Assembly: GCF_902806685.2 (NCBI RefSeq)
Contig: NC_048549.1
Span: forward strand, 11,177,594 to 11,241,593
Reading direction: 5' to 3'
DNA from: Maniola hyperantus
Taxonomy: Eukaryota > Arthropoda > Insecta > Lepidoptera > Nymphalidae
DNA length: 64,000 bases
Positions 62,351-64,000 of the stretch are shown here, in pieces. Position 1 is the first letter of the stretch; each line of letters begins with the position of its first letter. The notes under the pieces are model-generated. The model did not search any database, was not told where the DNA came from, and was given only the letters and a program-made list of their open reading frames with translations. The position numbers and the translations under genes were made by a program.

Positions 62351-62935
62351 AGCTATAGTGATAGCTATATATGCAGCTGGCACAATGGTGTCAAGTAACA
62401 AAGTCCCAGACAAACCCTAATTGAAACTGCTAGTAACTCAAGATTACGATATTCACATAAATATAAAAATAGTTTTTCTCTTCTGCCAACATATTGGTCT
62501 AGCCGTGCGAATATGACCCGAGATCGCCAGTTTTCAACAAACAAAAATACTCAAATGACACCAAATAAAAATATACAAGGGGCCGACACAAATATATCGA
62601 AAATTTACATTCGAGAGCGAAACCACTATTTCAAACACTCCTCTAAAAGCCTTTCACATGACGAACTAAAATTGACAGCCAATATTTATTTCTTTTTTCC
62701 ATCGACACTCAAAAGTTACACAACACTGTGTGCAAGTAGTTGAAAACAAGTTGGAAAACAGGACAAAACGCTAGTATTTTATTCTATAAACCATTATGTA
62801 CGTCGTTGAGTTCGCCACAGAAATACAGCGTTGACTAAGTAGTGGACTTCATGCGAATTAGTTATTTTAAGCTACAAGTTAAACATTTATTTTCATTAAT
62901 ATATTCATTAGCATGAGATTTTAAATCTCGTTATT
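62351..62935. other. Unassigned sequence
   Basis: A 76-codon frame at 62513-62743 has no recognisable domain. Nothing else. Confidence 0.35.
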
Positions 62936-63075
62936 CGAGCATCGAAACACTTTAATGACAAAGTAAAATGGACCTTAATTGCCTTGTTTAAAATTTCAAT
63001 TTCGTCCATTCTGCCAGCACTCCAAGCAAAAACCTTGCAAACTTTAAAATCAGTGGTAACGAAAGCAATATTTTA
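62936..63075. mobile_element. MITE Z, old degenerate copy, reversed
   Basis: CCTTAATTGCCTTGTTTAAA and TGCCAGCACTCCAAGCAAAA align to the reverse complement of the middle of Z copies. Confidence 0.6.
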
Positions 63076-64000
63076 ATTATGCTTTAGGTTCAATTAAGCT
63101 CATACTAACTCTATAGTAGTCGTATACCTACTACATATTATTATGTAGAGTTAAAATAATAAGCCGCTTATTATTTATTCTAACTTTACGTACAATTATT
63201 ATGACTCGCAGAAGTTATTGAAGAAGAATGAAGCCCCTATCTGGACTATGAATTCCAGTATTACTGTTTTATGAAAGTGAAATGCAGAACTGATAAATCT
63301 TTAACTATCGCACTCTAGCAAGTGATTTTTGGCAGAGGTAATTTTTAAATCAAATCACGCATATATAAAGCGATGCTAATTTATTCTCAAGTATGACGTT
63401 TGATCACTGTCAGCGATGAAAGGCAGGCTCGAAGCTTTGCATTTAGAGATTAGTACTGCTGTGCTTGGGAACTGCGAACCATTTCACTACATGGCCTTGT
63501 TTGTACGCATATATTTAACACTGTACGCAGTTCACTGTTGAACACTGCACCCAGTGAAATGCACCCACGATATGTTGCCGACTAACTGTTATTGTTTGGT
63601 TAGCAAAACAACGCGGCTAAACTCGTGTGTCAAATTTTCATGTCACCATGTACGCCATGATATTTTATGTACGCAGAGAATAATTTGTCAGACCTCGATC
63701 ACACAGTCCGTGATCTAGAATTCAGAACTCCACACGCGGCCTTCACTATGCATAAATGCAAGGGCTTGAACAAGAACACTTCGAGACGTCTGCTGGACAT
63801 AAGTCTTTTGTAGGTCTAACTTTAGGTCACGGTCCTACGCTGCTGGGGGGGGGGGGGGGAATCAATGGATCGAGAGTCCGCCCCCCCCTCTCTCACTATC
63901 TGGTGAGAGATCGCCATTCCAGCATGAGCACCTTGGGATCCCAAAATCTATCGGTAAAAATGTTTGCTTGAGCCTGTCTCTTTGAGCTGTAGCAGATACA
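63076..64000. other. Unassigned sequence with a G15 run
   Basis: Small hairpin CTACATATTATTATGTAG at about 63129. G run at 63845-63859 and a C8-type run near 63882. No gene or known repeat recognised. Confidence 0.45.

Overview
The window looks like nuclear DNA of a moth or butterfly. It is AT-rich, has no bacterial-style gene packing, and is almost completely filled with repeat families typical of Lepidoptera: short Helitron-type elements ending in a GC hairpin plus CTAG, tRNA-derived SINEs with (ATG)n tails, RTE-like and jockey/CR1-like LINE 3' ends, several hairpin (foldback) MITE families, and Ty3/gypsy LTR retrotransposons. I see no rRNA gene, no true tRNA gene and no CRISPR array. Family assignments are made by eye and from memory of such families; no database was searched.

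Layout. 1-14.5 kb is dominated by two nested Ty3/gypsy elements on the minus strand. Element A (588-13760) has two 333-bp LTRs that I read as identical and a CAAG target duplication. It sits in an older repeat and is itself interrupted by element B (5730-11663; 414-bp LTRs with one difference; CTTG target duplication). Both have decayed coding regions. In A the reverse transcriptase and integrase motifs have lost catalytic residues, so both look like defective copies mobilised in trans. Both carry, in the non-coding stretch near the 3' LTR, a tandem array of short inverted repeats that share one 11-nt loop but have different, internally complementary stems. 14.9-16.3 kb is a Helitron with a LINE fragment inserted in it. 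17-18.2 kb is a 3-copy tandem repeat (about 405 bp). 18.2-33 kb is a mosaic of LINE tails, SINEs, Helitrons and MITEs. 33-34.6 kb is a short LTR element with a truncated left LTR. 37.3-38.1 kb is a 4-copy tandem repeat (about 218 bp). 38.8-64 kb is further mosaic, with several nested insertions (an unclassified repeat in a Helitron, a LINE in a SINE).

The only convincing host-gene evidence is a GC-rich patch at 44.34-44.5 kb on the minus strand. It holds an ATG, a 28-codon signal-peptide-like segment and a consensus splice donor, preceded by a small upstream ORF that ends one base before the ATG. I read this as the first coding exon of a secreted or membrane protein whose remaining exons lie at lower coordinates or beyond the window. 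If so, much of the left part of the window may be intron or flank of this gene.

Limits: most short open frames here are translations of repeats and are not listed as genes. Element boundaries are exact only where a target duplication or terminal motif is cited; elsewhere they are good to roughly 10-30 bp.
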